From the NCBI GenBank assembly GCA_035626395.1, contig DASPNR010000002.1:126501-190500 (forward strand): DNA of 64,000 nucleotides, written 5' to 3'. The translations under genes were made by a program, and so were the position numbers. This stretch comes from Candidatus Limnocylindrales bacterium (GTDB lineage: Bacteria; Desulfobacterota; Binatia; UBA1149; CAITLU01). This document shows positions 1 through 9,941 of the stretch, one piece after another. Under the pieces are notes generated by a model. That model saw only the letters and a program-made list of their open reading frames with translations, made no database searches and was not told the DNA's origin. How positions within the stretch are numbered: position 1 is the first letter of the stretch; each line of letters opens with the position of its first letter.

Positions 1-368
1 CGCGGCTGCAGGCGCACGATCGCCGTGCCCTGCTCTTCCAGCGCTGCCGCCGTTGCCAGCACCGAGTGATGCTCGATCTGCGAGGTGAGGATGGTGACTT
101 GCGGCACCGCGGCGGCGACCGCACGCATCACGGTGTTGTTGGATTCGGTGGCACCCGAGGTGAAGACGACGTCGCGCGGCGCGCAGCCATCGGCGAGCTC
201 GGCCACCGATCGCCGCGCCGCCTCCAGCGTCTGCCGCGCGCTGCGGCCGCGTGCGTGCATGCTCGAGGGATTGCCGCCCCCCTCCTCCATCCACGCCGTC
301 ATCGCCGCCGCGGCCTGCGGGCGCAGAAGGCTGCTGGCGTTGTAGTCGAAGTAGCCGCGCGGCTGCAC
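1..368 (-). CDS. Cysteine desulfurase (NifS/IscS-like), N-terminal part, cut by window edge
   Basis: The visible 122 residues are the N-terminus of a PLP-dependent class V aminotransferase of the cysteine desulfurase type. It has the opening GYFDYNASSLLRP, the phrase NPSSMHARGR, then VFTSGATESNN and the conserved QIEHHSVL, whose first His stacks on PLP in this family. Members take sulfur from cysteine for Fe-S clusters or thiolated tRNA. I chose a GTG start (366-368), 12 bp after the cimA stop and preceded by AAGAAGG, so it is probably the last gene of the pdxJ-nnr-tsaE/lysC-cimA run. The catalytic Lys and Cys lie outside the window, so IscS, NifS and SufS types cannot be separated. Confidence 0.85.
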   Translation of the reverse strand, partial: MQPRGYFDYNASSLLRPQAAAAMTAWMEEGGGNPSSMHARGRSARQTLEAARRSVAELADGCAPRDVVFTSGATESNNTVMRAVAAAVPQVTILTSQIEHHSVLATAAALEEQGTAIVRLQP

Positions 369-380
369 GAGAAACCTTCT

Positions 381-2021
381 TCAGGCCCCGCTGCGACGGG
401 CCTGCACGGGACGCGAGCGTCCGGCGCCGACGCGGCGGCGCGAGCCGGACAGCTCATCCTGCAGGAGCTTGTAGACGACGCTGTCGACCAGAGCCTGCCA
501 GCTCGCCTCGACCACGTTATGCGAGACGCCCACTGTGCCCCAGCGGCGCGCGCCGTCGCCCGACTCGATCAGCACGCGCACGCGCGAGTCGGTGCCGGCC
601 TTGCCGTCCAGGACGCGCACCTTGTAGTCGTGCAGCTGCACCTGCTCGATGGCCGGATAGAACTTGGTCAGCGCCTTGCGCAGCGCGCGGTCCAGGGCAT
701 TGACAGGGCCGTTGCCTTCGGCCGCCGTGTGCTCGATGGCTCCCTCGGGGCCTTCGATCATGACGGTGGCCTCGCAGACCGTCTCGCCGTCCTCGTGTCG
801 CTTCTCGTCGATCACGCGAAAGCCGATCAGCTTGAAGAAGCGCTGGAAGGGATGGAGGTTGCGGCGCATCAGCAGCTCGAAGGACGCCTCGGCGCCCTCG
901 AACTGGAAGCCCGAGTGCTCGAGGTCCTTGAGGTGCCCGAGAAGCGAGGCCAGCTCGTCGTGGCGGCCTTCGACCTCGATGCCGAACTGCTCGGCCTTGC
1001 TGACCACGTTGCTGCGGCCCGACAGGTCCGAGATCAGCACGCGCTGCTCGTTGCCGACGACCATCGGATCGATGTGCTCGTAGGTCTCGCGGTTCTTCCG
1101 AACGGCCGCGACGTGCAGGCCGCCCTTGTGCGCGAACGCGCTGCGGCCCACGTACGGCAGGCGCCGCTCCAGCTCCACGTTGGCCAACTCCGCGCAGAAG
1201 CGCGAGACCTCGGTAAGATGCGCGAGCTGGCTGTCGCTGACGCACTGGTAGCCGAGCTTGAGCTGCAGGTTCGGGATGATGGTGCACAAATTGGCGTTGC
1301 CGCAGCGCTCGCCGAAGCCGTTGATGGTTCCCTGCACCTGCACGGCGCCCGCCTCCACCGCAGCCAGGGAGTTGGCCACCGCGCAGCCCGAATCGTTGTG
1401 GCAGTGGATGCCGAGCGGCGTGCCGATTCCGGCAGCCTGGCGCGTGATCTCGGCGATGCGGCCCGGCAGGGAGCCGCCGCGAGTGTCGCAAAGGCACAGC
1501 AGGTCGGCGCCGGCCTCGGCGGCCGCCCGCAGGCACGACAGCGCGTACTGCGCATTGGCCTCGTAGCCGTCGAAGAAGTGCTCGGCGTCCAGGATGACGC
1601 GGTCGGTGCGGGACTTCAGGTACTCGACCGACTGCGCGATCAGCTCGAGGTTCTCCGCGAGCTCGATGCGCAGGTCCTCGTGCACGTGCATGTCCCAGGT
1701 CTTGGCCACGATCGTGACCACCGGCGTGTTCGCTTCCAGCAGCGCGGCGATGTTGGCGTCGTCGGCCGCCGGCCTGCCGGGACGCTTCGTCGACCCGAAT
1801 GCCGCGATCTTCGCGTTGCGCAGGCGGACCTTCTTGATGTCGTCGAAGAACGCGGCATCGCGCGGGTTGGAGCCGGGCCAGCCGCCTTCGATCACTGCCA
1901 CGCCGAGCTCGTCGAGCTTTTCGGCGACCGCGACCTTGTCGCGAACGGTATAGGTGACACCCTCTCCCTGCGTGCCGTCGCGCAGCGTGGTGTCGTAGAT
2001 CTCGATGCAGCGCGCCGTCAT
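381..2021 (-). CDS. cimA: (R)-citramalate synthase
   Basis: A 546-residue member of the 2-isopropylmalate/homocitrate/citramalate synthase family. It condenses pyruvate and acetyl-CoA to citramalate, the threonine-independent entry to isoleucine. The HMGL-like barrel starts with DTTLRDGTQGEGV (about residues 10-22), carries the metal-binding HCHNDSGCAVANS and the loop FGERCGNANL, and a LeuA-type dimerisation/regulatory domain fills the last ~150 residues. Length and the GTQGEGV signature fit the long CimA subgroup rather than LeuA. The start overlaps the upstream aspartokinase stop by 4 bp (ATGA), so the two are translationally coupled. A leuB-like dehydrogenase that could serve later steps is at 57577-58641. 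Citramalate rather than isopropylmalate specificity is inferred from subgroup similarity. Confidence 0.88.
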   Translation of the reverse strand: MTARCIEIYDTTLRDGTQGEGVTYTVRDKVAVAEKLDELGVAVIEGGWPGSNPRDAAFFDDIKKVRLRNAKIAAFGSTKRPGRPAADDANIAALLEANTPVVTIVAKTWDMHVHEDLRIELAENLELIAQSVEYLKSRTDRVILDAEHFFDGYEANAQYALSCLRAAAEAGADLLCLCDTRGGSLPGRIAEITRQAAGIGTPLGIHCHNDSGCAVANSLAAVEAGAVQVQGTINGFGERCGNANLCTIIPNLQLKLGYQCVSDSQLAHLTEVSRFCAELANVELERRLPYVGRSAFAHKGGLHVAAVRKNRETYEHIDPMVVGNEQRVLISDLSGRSNVVSKAEQFGIEVEGRHDELASLLGHLKDLEHSGFQFEGAEASFELLMRRNLHPFQRFFKLIGFRVIDEKRHEDGETVCEATVMIEGPEGAIEHTAAEGNGPVNALDRALRKALTKFYPAIEQVQLHDYKVRVLDGKAGTDSRVRVLIESGDGARRWGTVGVSHNVVEASWQALVDSVVYKLLQDELSGSRRRVGAGRSRPVQARRSGA

Positions 2022-3790
2022 GAAGCCGCCACGGGCTCGATGGCCCGCGCCTCCGGGCCGAGGAACGTCGAGTGCAGCGCGCGCACGGCCGGATCGACCT
2101 GCTCGGTGTCGACGACGACCGAGATCTTGATCTCGGAGGTCGTGATCATCTGAATGTTGATGCCTTCGGCCGCCAGCACCTCGAACATGCGCGCCGCCAC
2201 GCCGGCGTGATTGCGCATGCCCAGTCCCACGACGGAAACCTTGGCCACCTTGGACTTGGCGTTGACGCCGCGCGCGCCGATCTTTCCCTGGATCTGCTCG
2301 CAGATCTTGCGCGTGGCCTCCAGGTCGTTCTGCGCCACGGTGAAGGTGACGTCGGTGCGCCCGCCGGCGCTGACGTTCTGCACGATCATGTCGATGATGA
2401 TGCCGGCCTCGGCCAGAGGAACGAAGATGGAGGCGGCAAGGCCGGGGCTGTCGGGAACGCCCTCGATGGTCACCTTTGCCTGATCGCGCTCGAAGGCCAC
2501 ACCGGAAACAAGGATCTCTTCCATCGTCTCGTCCTCGGGTACCACCCAGGTTCCCTCACTGTCGTCGAAGCTGGAGCGTACGTGCACGCGCACCTGGTAG
2601 CGCTTGGCGCATTCCACCGAGCGAATCTGCAGGACCTTGGCGCCGAGGCTGGCCAGCTCGAGCATCTCATCGTAGCTGATCGTGTGAAGCTGGCGGGCGT
2701 CGGGGCACACGCGCGGATCGGTGGTGAAGACGCCGGTGACGTCGGTCAGGATCTCGCAGACGTCCGCTTCGAGCGCGGCTGCCAGCGCCACGGCGGTGGT
2801 ATCGGAGCCGCCGCGCCCGAGCGTGGTGATGTTCTGATCGTCGTCGACGCCCTGGAAGCCGGCGACCACGGCCACGCAGCGCTCCTCGAAGGCCTGCTCG
2901 ATTCGCGAGCAGTCGATCGAGCGAATCCGCGCGCGGCCGAAGCTCGAGTCGGTCTGGATCTGCACCTGGTGGCCGAGCAGCGAGATGGCGGGCACGCCGA
3001 TGTCGTTCAGCGCCATGGCCAGGAGCGCGCAGGAGACCTGCTCGCCCGTGGAGACGAGCGAGTCCAGCTCGCGCGGATGCGGCTGCGGGGAGACCTGGCT
3101 TGCCAGCGCCAGCAGGCGATTGGTTTCGCCGGACATCGCCGAGGCGACGACCGCGATCTGGTTGCCCTCGTCGTAGTAACGCTTGATGCGCCTGGCGACC
3201 TCGTGGATGCGCTCGGGGCTGCCGACCGAGGTTCCTCCGTATTTCTGAACGATGCGGGTTGTGTCTGCCATGAGCGAGCCTGCCGCTCGCGCGGCTTCCT
3301 CCATCCCAACGCCCCTGAATTCCAGGCGAATCGACCTACTGTCGCCGGATTCGCAGGCGACTTCAATGCGCACGAGGCGCTCGGGCTGCGGACCGACGTA
3401 ATAGTCCCACCACTCCACCAGCGTCACCGCCGGCGAGTCGACGGCGTCGAGCAGGCCGATGCTTTCGTAGACGCGCTCGGCGTCGTCTTCGGTCACGCCC
3501 GCGAGGCGGTAGAGATCGGCGTGGACGAAGCGCTGGCGGCCTTCCTCGTATTCGACCAGATAGACGAAGGTCGGGCTGCAGACCGCCGATGGATCGATAC
3601 CGAGGCCGTCGGCCAGGCCGCGGGCCAGTACCGTCTTTCCCGCGCCGAGCTGGCCGACGATGCCGATGACGACGGGACCGCTCAGGGTCCTGCCGAGGAC
3701 GCGGCCGAGCGCCTCGGTCTGTCGTTCGCTCGTGCTGCGAAGCTGGAGCCGGTGCTCGGTCTGACCGTGCTGCTCGCGCGACGGGGTCAC
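2018..3790 (-). CDS. tsaE-lysC: TsaE-aspartokinase in-frame fusion (t6A ATPase + aspartate kinase)
   Basis: One uninterrupted frame of 590 residues carries two normally separate proteins. Residues 1 to about 165 are TsaE, the ATPase of tRNA threonylcarbamoyladenosine synthesis: Walker A GQLGAGKT at 46-53, then [20 protein letters not shown] and VEWWDYY. From Met173 (ATG at 3271-3269) follows a full-length aspartate kinase that phosphorylates aspartate for lysine, threonine and methionine: [11 protein letters not shown], the [16 protein letters not shown] loop and two C-terminal ACT domains. No stop separates the parts. Independent translation from Met173 (417 residues, typical LysC size) is possible, but its nearest GGAGGAAG lies about 25 bases upstream, too far for an ideal ribosome site. 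Overlaps nnr and cimA by 4 bp each. Both domain assignments are firm; whether one polypeptide or two are made is open. Confidence 0.88.
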   Translation of the reverse strand: MTPSREQHGQTEHRLQLRSTSERQTEALGRVLGRTLSGPVVIGIVGQLGAGKTVLARGLADGLGIDPSAVCSPTFVYLVEYEEGRQRFVHADLYRLAGVTEDDAERVYESIGLLDAVDSPAVTLVEWWDYYVGPQPERLVRIEVACESGDSRSIRLEFRGVGMEEAARAAGSLMADTTRIVQKYGGTSVGSPERIHEVARRIKRYYDEGNQIAVVASAMSGETNRLLALASQVSPQPHPRELDSLVSTGEQVSCALLAMALNDIGVPAISLLGHQVQIQTDSSFGRARIRSIDCSRIEQAFEERCVAVVAGFQGVDDDQNITTLGRGGSDTTAVALAAALEADVCEILTDVTGVFTTDPRVCPDARQLHTISYDEMLELASLGAKVLQIRSVECAKRYQVRVHVRSSFDDSEGTWVVPEDETMEEILVSGVAFERDQAKVTIEGVPDSPGLAASIFVPLAEAGIIIDMIVQNVSAGGRTDVTFTVAQNDLEATRKICEQIQGKIGARGVNAKSKVAKVSVVGLGMRNHAGVAARMFEVLAAEGINIQMITTSEIKISVVVDTEQVDPAVRALHSTFLGPEARAIEPVAAS

Positions 3791-5400
3791 CGCTCGGATA
3801 GCCTTGCCAGAACGGCGGGCAAGGCGTCGGCAACCTCGCCCGCCAGGAAGCCGGGACCGCCGGTGATGCGCGCCATCTCGTCGCCAGCGGCGCCGTGGGC
3901 GTAGACGGCAAGCCTGGCGGCGTCCAGGTCATCGAGAATGCGACCGGCCACAGCGCCGCAGATGCCGGCCAGAACGTCGCCCATGCCGGCGCAGGCCATG
4001 CCGGAGTTGCCGCTGCTGTTGATGGCCACCAGCTCGCCGTCGGTCACGATCGTGCCGGCGCCCTTGAGCACCAGGACACAGCGCAGGTCCCGCGCGGTGT
4101 TGATGGCGATGCCGAGACGGTCTGCTTGAACTTCCTCGATCGACCGGTTGACGAGGCGGGCCATCTCGCCGGGATGCGGAGTGAGGATGGGGAACGGCGC
4201 GTCGGGGCGACGCGCCAGCAGCGAGATGCGCTGCTCGTGGTGCAGTGCCGACAGGACGTTGAGCGCGTCGGCATCAAGAATCACCTGCCCTTTTGCCGCG
4301 CGCAGGATCTCCGAAACCGCCTCAACGGCGCCGGGGCCGGTGCCGAGGCCGGGCCCGGCAACGATGGCATCGAAGTCATCGAGCATCGCATGCAGGGCCC
4401 GCACCGAACCCGTCGAGATTTCGCCTGTTTCGCCGTCATCGACGAGCGCCCGCGTCATCGCTTCGGGAAGCGCCGCGGCAACGTCGGGCTGGACCGAGGC
4501 CGGTGTGGCCACGGTGACCAGGCCGGCGCCGGCGCGCAGGGCGCCGCGAGCGGCCAGGATGGCGGCGCCGGACTTGCCGGGCGACCCCGCCAGGATCAGC
4601 ACGTGGCCGCGGTCGCCCTTGTGGGCCATCGGCGACAGCAGCGGCAGTGCGCCGGCCATCGTCGCTTCGTCCATCAGGGTCGCCACCGGCTGAAGGCCGA
4701 CCTGGCGCGGCGGCAGCAGGCCGATGTCGACGACGTAGACACGGCCGGCGTGCGCGGGTCCCTCGCCGACGAACAGGCCCGGCTTGGCGGCGCCGATGGT
4801 GGCGGTGGCGCGGGCACGCACGGCCGCTCCGAGCGGCCGGCCGGTGTCGCAGCAGAGGCCCGAGGGAATGTCGGCGGCCAGGACTGGCAGGCGCGCGTCG
4901 TTGAGGTGCTGGATCAGGTCGGCGGTGGGGCCGGTGACGTCCTTGTCCAGGCCGGTGCCGAAGATGGCGTCGAGCACGAGCATGCCGTCGCGCGCGGCGG
5001 CATCGATGGCGTCGTCGGCACCGGAGGGATCGATCACGTGCCCGCCGAGCTGGCGCCAGCGCGTCAGGTTGGTGCAGGCGTCGGTACCGGCACGCGGCTC
5101 GCGGCCGATCATCGCCACCGTGCATTGCCAGCCTCGCGCCGTCAGCTCGCGCGCGACGACGAAGCCGTCGCCGCCGTTGCTGCCGCTGCCGGCGAGCACC
5201 AGCAGACGGCGCCGGTCGGCCGCGGCGGCGAGACCGGCAGAGGCAAGGCGCAGCGGGTCGGTCAGCAGCTGCACGATGGCTTCGCCGGCGCGCTCCATCA
5301 GATCGAGTCCGGCGGTGCCCGAGGCGATGGTCTTCTCGTCGAGCGCGCGCACGTCGGCGCGCGACAGGACGAAGGAGGCTGCGCTGGTCGGCTCGAGCAT
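3787..5400 (-). CDS. nnr: Bifunctional NAD(P)HX epimerase/dehydratase
   Basis: A 537-residue two-domain NAD(P)H-hydrate repair enzyme. The N-terminal YjeF epimerase domain (to about residue 225) shows AGSGSNGGDGFVVARELTARG and FGTGLD. The C-terminal ADP-dependent dehydratase (ribokinase-like, about 240-530) shows GHVLILAGSPGKSGAAILA, the LTPHPGEMARL motif and the catalytic-loop GMGDVLAGICGA. Together they convert damaged, hydrated NADH and NADPH back to the cofactor. Start and pdxJ stop share one base (TGATG), and the 3' end overlaps tsaE by 4 bp. An nnr-tsaE pairing is common in bacteria, which supports the TsaE call. Length matches the bacterial fusion form. Confidence 0.95.
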   Translation of the reverse strand: MLEPTSAASFVLSRADVRALDEKTIASGTAGLDLMERAGEAIVQLLTDPLRLASAGLAAAADRRRLLVLAGSGSNGGDGFVVARELTARGWQCTVAMIGREPRAGTDACTNLTRWRQLGGHVIDPSGADDAIDAAARDGMLVLDAIFGTGLDKDVTGPTADLIQHLNDARLPVLAADIPSGLCCDTGRPLGAAVRARATATIGAAKPGLFVGEGPAHAGRVYVVDIGLLPPRQVGLQPVATLMDEATMAGALPLLSPMAHKGDRGHVLILAGSPGKSGAAILAARGALRAGAGLVTVATPASVQPDVAAALPEAMTRALVDDGETGEISTGSVRALHAMLDDFDAIVAGPGLGTGPGAVEAVSEILRAAKGQVILDADALNVLSALHHEQRISLLARRPDAPFPILTPHPGEMARLVNRSIEEVQADRLGIAINTARDLRCVLVLKGAGTIVTDGELVAINSSGNSGMACAGMGDVLAGICGAVAGRILDDLDAARLAVYAHGAAGDEMARITGGPGFLAGEVADALPAVLARLSER

Positions 5401-6188
5401 CAGGCGCGTTCCTGCGGGCGCGGCGGCGGCGCAGGCGCTTGCTGCTGGCGCGCGCGCACGCAGGTCTCGAGCATTTCCGCGGTGGCGCGCTCGATGCCGA
5501 CCATGATCGCGCGGGCGACGATGCTGTGGCCGATGTTCAGCTCGACCATCTGTGGGATGGCCGCAATGGGAACGACGTTGCCGAGAGTCAGGCCGTGGCC
5601 GCCGTTGACCTGCAGGCCGCGCCGATGCGCGTGCGCCGCCGCCGACTGCAGGGCTTCGAGATGGCGTGCCACCGAGGCCGGAGCGGTGGCGTTGGCGTAG
5701 GCGCCGGTGTGCAGCTCGACGACGGTGGCGCCGACCTCGCCGGCGGCGTCGATCTCGCGCGCGTCGGGCTCGATGAAGAGGCTGACGGTGATGCCGGCCG
5801 CACGCATGCGCTCGATCATCGGGCGCAGCGTGCTTTCGCGGCCGGCCACGGCGAGGCCGCCTTCGGTGGTCAGCTCTTCGCGTCTTTCAGGAACGATGCA
5901 GACATCGTGCGGGCCGATCTCGCAGGCGAGGTCGGTCATGGCGGGCGTCGCTGCCACCTCCAGGTTCACCTTGGTCGTGACGAGCTTCATCAGCCGGCGG
6001 ACGTCGTGCTCCTGGATGTGGCGGCGGTCTTCGCGAAGGTGGACGGTGATGCCGCCGGCGCCGCCGCGCTCGGCGGCGAGGGCCGCTTCGACCGGGTCGG
6101 GATAATCGACGCCGCGGGCCTGGCGGACGGTGGCGACGTGGTCGACGTTGACGCCGAGCCGGATGAGGGGAGGTTGGCTCATGGTCAT
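5400..6188 (-). CDS. pdxJ: Pyridoxine 5'-phosphate synthase
   Basis: A 262-residue PdxJ, the TIM-barrel enzyme that condenses 1-deoxyxylulose 5-phosphate with 3-amino-2-oxopropyl phosphate in the last step of DXP-dependent vitamin B6 synthesis. Diagnostic segments are [16 protein letters not shown] near the start, [29 protein letters not shown] and [12 protein letters not shown]. Two in-frame ATGs (6188 and 6182) are possible and neither has a clear Shine-Dalgarno sequence; the longer is given. It appears to head the five-gene minus-strand run that ends at the window edge; a 660 bp gene-free stretch lies upstream. Confidence 0.95.
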   Translation of the reverse strand: MTMSQPPLIRLGVNVDHVATVRQARGVDYPDPVEAALAAERGGAGGITVHLREDRRHIQEHDVRRLMKLVTTKVNLEVAATPAMTDLACEIGPHDVCIVPERREELTTEGGLAVAGRESTLRPMIERMRAAGITVSLFIEPDAREIDAAGEVGATVVELHTGAYANATAPASVARHLEALQSAAAHAHRRGLQVNGGHGLTLGNVVPIAAIPQMVELNIGHSIVARAIMVGIERATAEMLETCVRARQQQAPAPPPRPQERA

Positions 6189-6854
6189 GGGGTTGGGCGC
6201 TACCTGGAACCTGACCCATCAGGCGTTGGTTGTCGAGTTGCGACGCGGCGTTGCGCTGGCGCAAGGGGGCACGTCCGGTGCGGACGGGCATGCCGGTGTG
6301 GCACGGAAATGGACGTGGACCTCGTCGTCACGAGCATGAGCCTTCAGGTCGAGCTCGGCTGTCGTCGCACCAGTGTCGCGCCGCTGCCGCGCGGCCTCTC
6401 GCCGGGCATCCAGCCGCATGGCCGCGCTGGGATTCGGGAGCCAGGCACTGGAAGCCGATCAACCCTCCATGCATCGGACAGATCCGTGCGTTCGACACCG
6501 AACTCCATAGCGAAGATCTGCCGAAAAATCACGCCATCTCGCCAAGAGTCCGGCGCGTCCTTTGGCGTGTCCATGCTGTTTTGGCGGTTCTTTGACGCTC
6601 GCAGCTTCGGCGAACTTCGCGATCGTCGCTTCGGCGCGTTCTGATCTGCGTCGACCTTACGGGCCGCCGTCGCGGCGGCGTTTCGAGACTGACGCGGCCC
6701 CGCAAAGCGTCGTGCGGCGCGAGCATGTTCACTCGCCAAACCCCCCGCCGGTTTCGAAATGATCGTCGCGGCCTGCAGAACGCCGTGATCCTACTCGCTG
6801 GCCGTGGTCGATGGTTTATCGTGGAGGCGACCGAACCGCTGTGGGGGATCGTCC
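6189..6854. other. Gene-free interval between divergent genes
   Basis: About 665 bp between pdxJ and the PPC-repeat protein. Open frames here are short, Arg-rich and show no family resemblance or ribosome site. A GC-rich inverted repeat (GCCGCCG, 3-nt loop, CGGCGGC at 6663-6679) could be a hairpin. The interval must contain the promoters of both flanking genes, but I see no convincing -35/-10 pair. GGGGGA just upstream of 6855 is the ribosome site of the next gene. Confidence 0.5.
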
Positions 6855-9800
6855 ATGATCACGTTTCGGGCTGCCGCGAACGCCGCGTCCGTTGACCGCC
6901 GCATCCTCTCGACCGTCGTTGCCGTGTCCGCCGACCTGCGCATCCTGTCGACCTTCGCTGCCGCGCTCGCCGTCTCGAGCCTGCTCGCCCTCCGTCCCGC
7001 CTCCGCGGCAGCCGGGGTGCAGACCTCCGACCAGCAGCGCTGCATCAACGTCCTGAACAAGGCGGCACGGCGCGTGTCGACGGCGCAGGCAGCAGTCCAA
7101 CGGGCCTGCCTTGCCGACGTCGCCGCGGGCAAAGCCGTCGATGCGGCTTCGTGCATCGAGGCCGATGCGAAGGGAAAGGTCGCCAAGGCTCGCGCCAAAG
7201 CGATGCTGCAGGCGGCGAAGAAGTGCTCGGAAACGCCGGCCTTCGCATACACGGGAGCTGATCAGGCGTCGGCCGCGGCGCAGAGCCAGCGCCTGGCGCT
7301 CCTGAACGATATGCTCGACTCCGGCTCCGGCCTCACGATTCTTTCCCGCGACGCCGACGCGGCTGCCGCCAAGTGCCAGAAGAAGGTCGTCAAGGCGGCC
7401 GATGTCTTCACCACCAAGGCCCTCGCCACCTTCAATGCCTGCAAGAAGGAGACGCTGGCGGCCGGCGCCACGGATGCCGTGGCTCTCGTCAGCGCCTGCG
7501 TGGACCCGATGCCATCGCTCGCCGACGATCCGGACGCCGCGCTCGGGGCGGCGGCCGCTCGCATGCTGAGCGCACGGACGACGTCATGCTCCACCGTCGA
7601 TCTGCCCACCGCGTTTCCAGGTGCATGCGCCGCTGAGTCCACGGCCGATGAGTTCGATCGCTGCCTGCGACGGCGTGCGCTGTGCCGCGTGTGTCTTGCG
7701 CTCGACACGATGGACGCCCTCGGTGCAAGCTGCGATCTCGTCGATGACGCCGTCGCCAATGCGAGCTGCGGCGGAACCTCGACGACGACGCTGGCCTCGA
7801 CCACGACCACCGCCCCTCCGACCTCCACGACCGTGCCGGTGACGACGACGCTGCCCACGACCACGACCCTCGCGCCCACCACCACCGTCACGACGACCTC
7901 GACGACCCTGCCGCCGGAGTTCATCGTCATCGCCGTCGGCGACACGGTATCCAACGGCGTGCCGGAGCCGGGCGCGGGCAACATCGAGACGGCAGGCTCT
8001 CAGGACTTCTTCGCGTTCTTCGCCGACTCCGGTGAGGAAGTGTTCTTCGACGAGCTGGGCGGCAACTTCATCCCGTGGCGAACCGAGGACGGCGGGGAGA
8101 ATCCCGTCTTCGGCCTGACGCACCTCAATGGCGGCCAGCCCGGTCGCATCGTGCTGAGCCGCGGCGGCTGGTACCGCATCTTCGTCGGCAATCCCGGCGA
8201 TCCGAACACCGGCACGTACAGCTTCAAGCTGTGGGCGGTGCCGGCCGACCACAGCTTCGCCATCGCCATCGGCGATACGGTCAGCAACGGCGTGCCGGGC
8301 AGCGGCGCCGGCAACATCGAGACGCCGGGCGTGCACGACCTCTATACGTTCGCGGGTACCGCCGGAGACGAGATTTTCTTTGACGAGCTGGCGCAGAGCG
8401 GGCTGCTGAACCATCCGCTCACGCTGCGCGATCCCGACGGCGACCTCGTGTTTCAGAACAACCTCGCCGGCGGCGACCCGGGACGCCTGACGCTGGAGCT
8501 GACCGGCACCTACACCGTCGACGTCGGCTCCCACACCAGCGATGCCGTGGGCACCTACTCGTTCAAGATCTGGGAAGTGCCGGCCGACCAGACGTTCGCG
8601 ATAGCCATCGGCGAGATCGTCTCCAACGGAAGCCCTTCCTCGGGCGCCGGCAACATCGAGGTGCCGAGCACACGCGACTTCTACACGTTCACCGGGGCGG
8701 CGGGACAGGAAGTGTATTTCGATGAGCTGTCGCTTTCGGGACTCCTCAATCTCCCCTACCGGCTGCTCGATCCGAACGGCACGGTCGTCTTCAACAACAA
8801 CCTCGGTGGCGGCGAGCCGGGGCGCCGCACGCTGACGCTGACGGGCACGTACACGCTCGAGGTCGGCACCGACACCAGCGATGCCACCGGAACCTACTCG
8901 CTGCGCATCCTGTCGGTTCCCGCTGACGACGAGTTCGCCATCGCCATCGGCGATACCGTCGCAAGCGGTGCTCCGATGAGCGGCGCCGGCACCATCGAAA
9001 CGCCCGGGGCACACGACATCTACACGTTCACCGCATCGGCCGGAGAGGAGATCTACTTCGACGAGCTGTCTCAGTCCGGCCTGCTCAATCTGCCGTACGT
9101 GGTGACGGACGAGGACGGCGCCACCGTCTTCTCCAACAACCTGGCGGGCGGAGAGCCCGGGCGGCGCGTCCTGACTCGCGGCGGCACCTACACGATCGAC
9201 GTCGGCTCGGACACGTCCGACGCGACCGGTACGTACTCGTTCCGGATTCTCGCGCAGCCTGCCGATGACACGAGCTCCATCTCCATCGGCGACGTCGTCA
9301 GCGATGGTTTCCCCGAGACCGGCGACGGCAACATCGAGGTTCCCGGCGCGCACGACATCTACACGTTCAGCGCGGCCGCCGGCGAAGTGGTCTACTTCGA
9401 CGAGCTGAGCCAGACCGGGCTGCTCAACCTGCCCTATCTCGTCACCGACGAGGACGGCGCCACCGTGTTCTCGAACAACCTTGCCGGCGGCGAGCCGGGC
9501 CGGCGCGTGCTGACGCGCGGTGGCGAGTACACCGTCGACGTCGGATCGGACACTTCCGATGCCACCGGCACCTACTCGTTCACGATCCGCGATCAGCCCG
9601 ACGACGACGTGACGGCGATCGAGATCGGCGATACCGTCAGCAACGGCTCGCCCGAGTCCGGCGACGGCAACATCGAGGTGCCCGGCGCACACGACCTGTA
9701 CACGTTCGAAGCCGAGGCCGGCGACGTCGTCAATTTCCAGGAGGGCGCGTTCTCGGGCGTGCTCAACCTGCCATGGAAGTGCACGCATTCCAGCGGCACG

Positions 9801-9941
9801 GTCGTGTTCACCAACAACATCGGCGGGGCCAGTCCGGGCAACAAGACGCTGACGCAGGCCGGCACCTACACGATCGACGTCGGCTCCGACACCAGCGACG
9901 CCACCGGAACCTACGGCTTCACGATCACGCTCGTGCCGTAG
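6855..9941 (+). CDS. Secreted protein: Cys-helical module, Thr-rich linker, six PPC-like repeats
   Basis: 1028 residues from the ATG at 6855, chosen over an upstream alternative because GGGGGA precedes it and it leads into a signal peptide (hydrophobic stretch ending RPASAAA). The N-terminal ~300 residues are Ala/Lys/Cys-rich and helical, with two Cys-21 residues-Cys units (C63-C85, C174-C196). A Thr/Pro-rich linker follows (about 308-354). Then come six tandem ~113-residue beta-rich repeats, each with GDTVSNG, GAGNIE-P, HD-YTF, FDEL and TYTVDVGSDTSD-TGTYSF. They resemble bacterial pre-peptidase C-terminal (PPC) domains. No catalytic domain is visible, so a surface or matrix role is likely but not demonstrated. 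Repeats 4 and 5 are the most alike, suggesting recent duplication. Confidence 0.8.
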   Translation: MITFRAAANAASVDRRILSTVVAVSADLRILSTFAAALAVSSLLALRPASAAAGVQTSDQQRCINVLNKAARRVSTAQAAVQRACLADVAAGKAVDAASCIEADAKGKVAKARAKAMLQAAKKCSETPAFAYTGADQASAAAQSQRLALLNDMLDSGSGLTILSRDADAAAAKCQKKVVKAADVFTTKALATFNACKKETLAAGATDAVALVSACVDPMPSLADDPDAALGAAAARMLSARTTSCSTVDLPTAFPGACAAESTADEFDRCLRRRALCRVCLALDTMDALGASCDLVDDAVANASCGGTSTTTLASTTTTAPPTSTTVPVTTTLPTTTTLAPTTTVTTTSTTLPPEFIVIAVGDTVSNGVPEPGAGNIETAGSQDFFAFFADSGEEVFFDELGGNFIPWRTEDGGENPVFGLTHLNGGQPGRIVLSRGGWYRIFVGNPGDPNTGTYSFKLWAVPADHSFAIAIGDTVSNGVPGSGAGNIETPGVHDLYTFAGTAGDEIFFDELAQSGLLNHPLTLRDPDGDLVFQNNLAGGDPGRLTLELTGTYTVDVGSHTSDAVGTYSFKIWEVPADQTFAIAIGEIVSNGSPSSGAGNIEVPSTRDFYTFTGAAGQEVYFDELSLSGLLNLPYRLLDPNGTVVFNNNLGGGEPGRRTLTLTGTYTLEVGTDTSDATGTYSLRILSVPADDEFAIAIGDTVASGAPMSGAGTIETPGAHDIYTFTASAGEEIYFDELSQSGLLNLPYVVTDEDGATVFSNNLAGGEPGRRVLTRGGTYTIDVGSDTSDATGTYSFRILAQPADDTSSISIGDVVSDGFPETGDGNIEVPGAHDIYTFSAAAGEVVYFDELSQTGLLNLPYLVTDEDGATVFSNNLAGGEPGRRVLTRGGEYTVDVGSDTSDATGTYSFTIRDQPDDDVTAIEIGDTVSNGSPESGDGNIEVPGAHDLYTFEAEAGDVVNFQEGAFSGVLNLPWKCTHSSGTVVFTNNIGGASPGNKTLTQAGTYTIDVGSDTSDATGTYGFTITLVP
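7917..9938 (+). repeat. Six tandem ~339 bp coding repeats (PPC-like domains)
   Basis: Repeat starts at 7917, 8253, 8592, 8931, 9273 and 9612 give units of 336, 339, 339, 342, 339 and about 330 bp. Unit 1 is the most divergent. Units 4 and 5 share long near-identical stretches around GATGAGGACGGCGCCACCGT-like sequence. Phase is preserved, so unit number could change by recombination without breaking the reading frame. Confidence 0.85.

Noticed and set aside
66..2153. A 695-residue open frame on the plus strand opposite cimA and the desulfurase
   Set aside because: Arg/His/Ala/Gly-rich, no domain phrases, no ribosome site; the minus-strand genes explain the region.
6344..6739. Small minus-strand gene in the pdxJ/PPC interval
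   Set aside because: Arg/Ala-rich, no homology or ribosome site, low resemblance to coding sequence.
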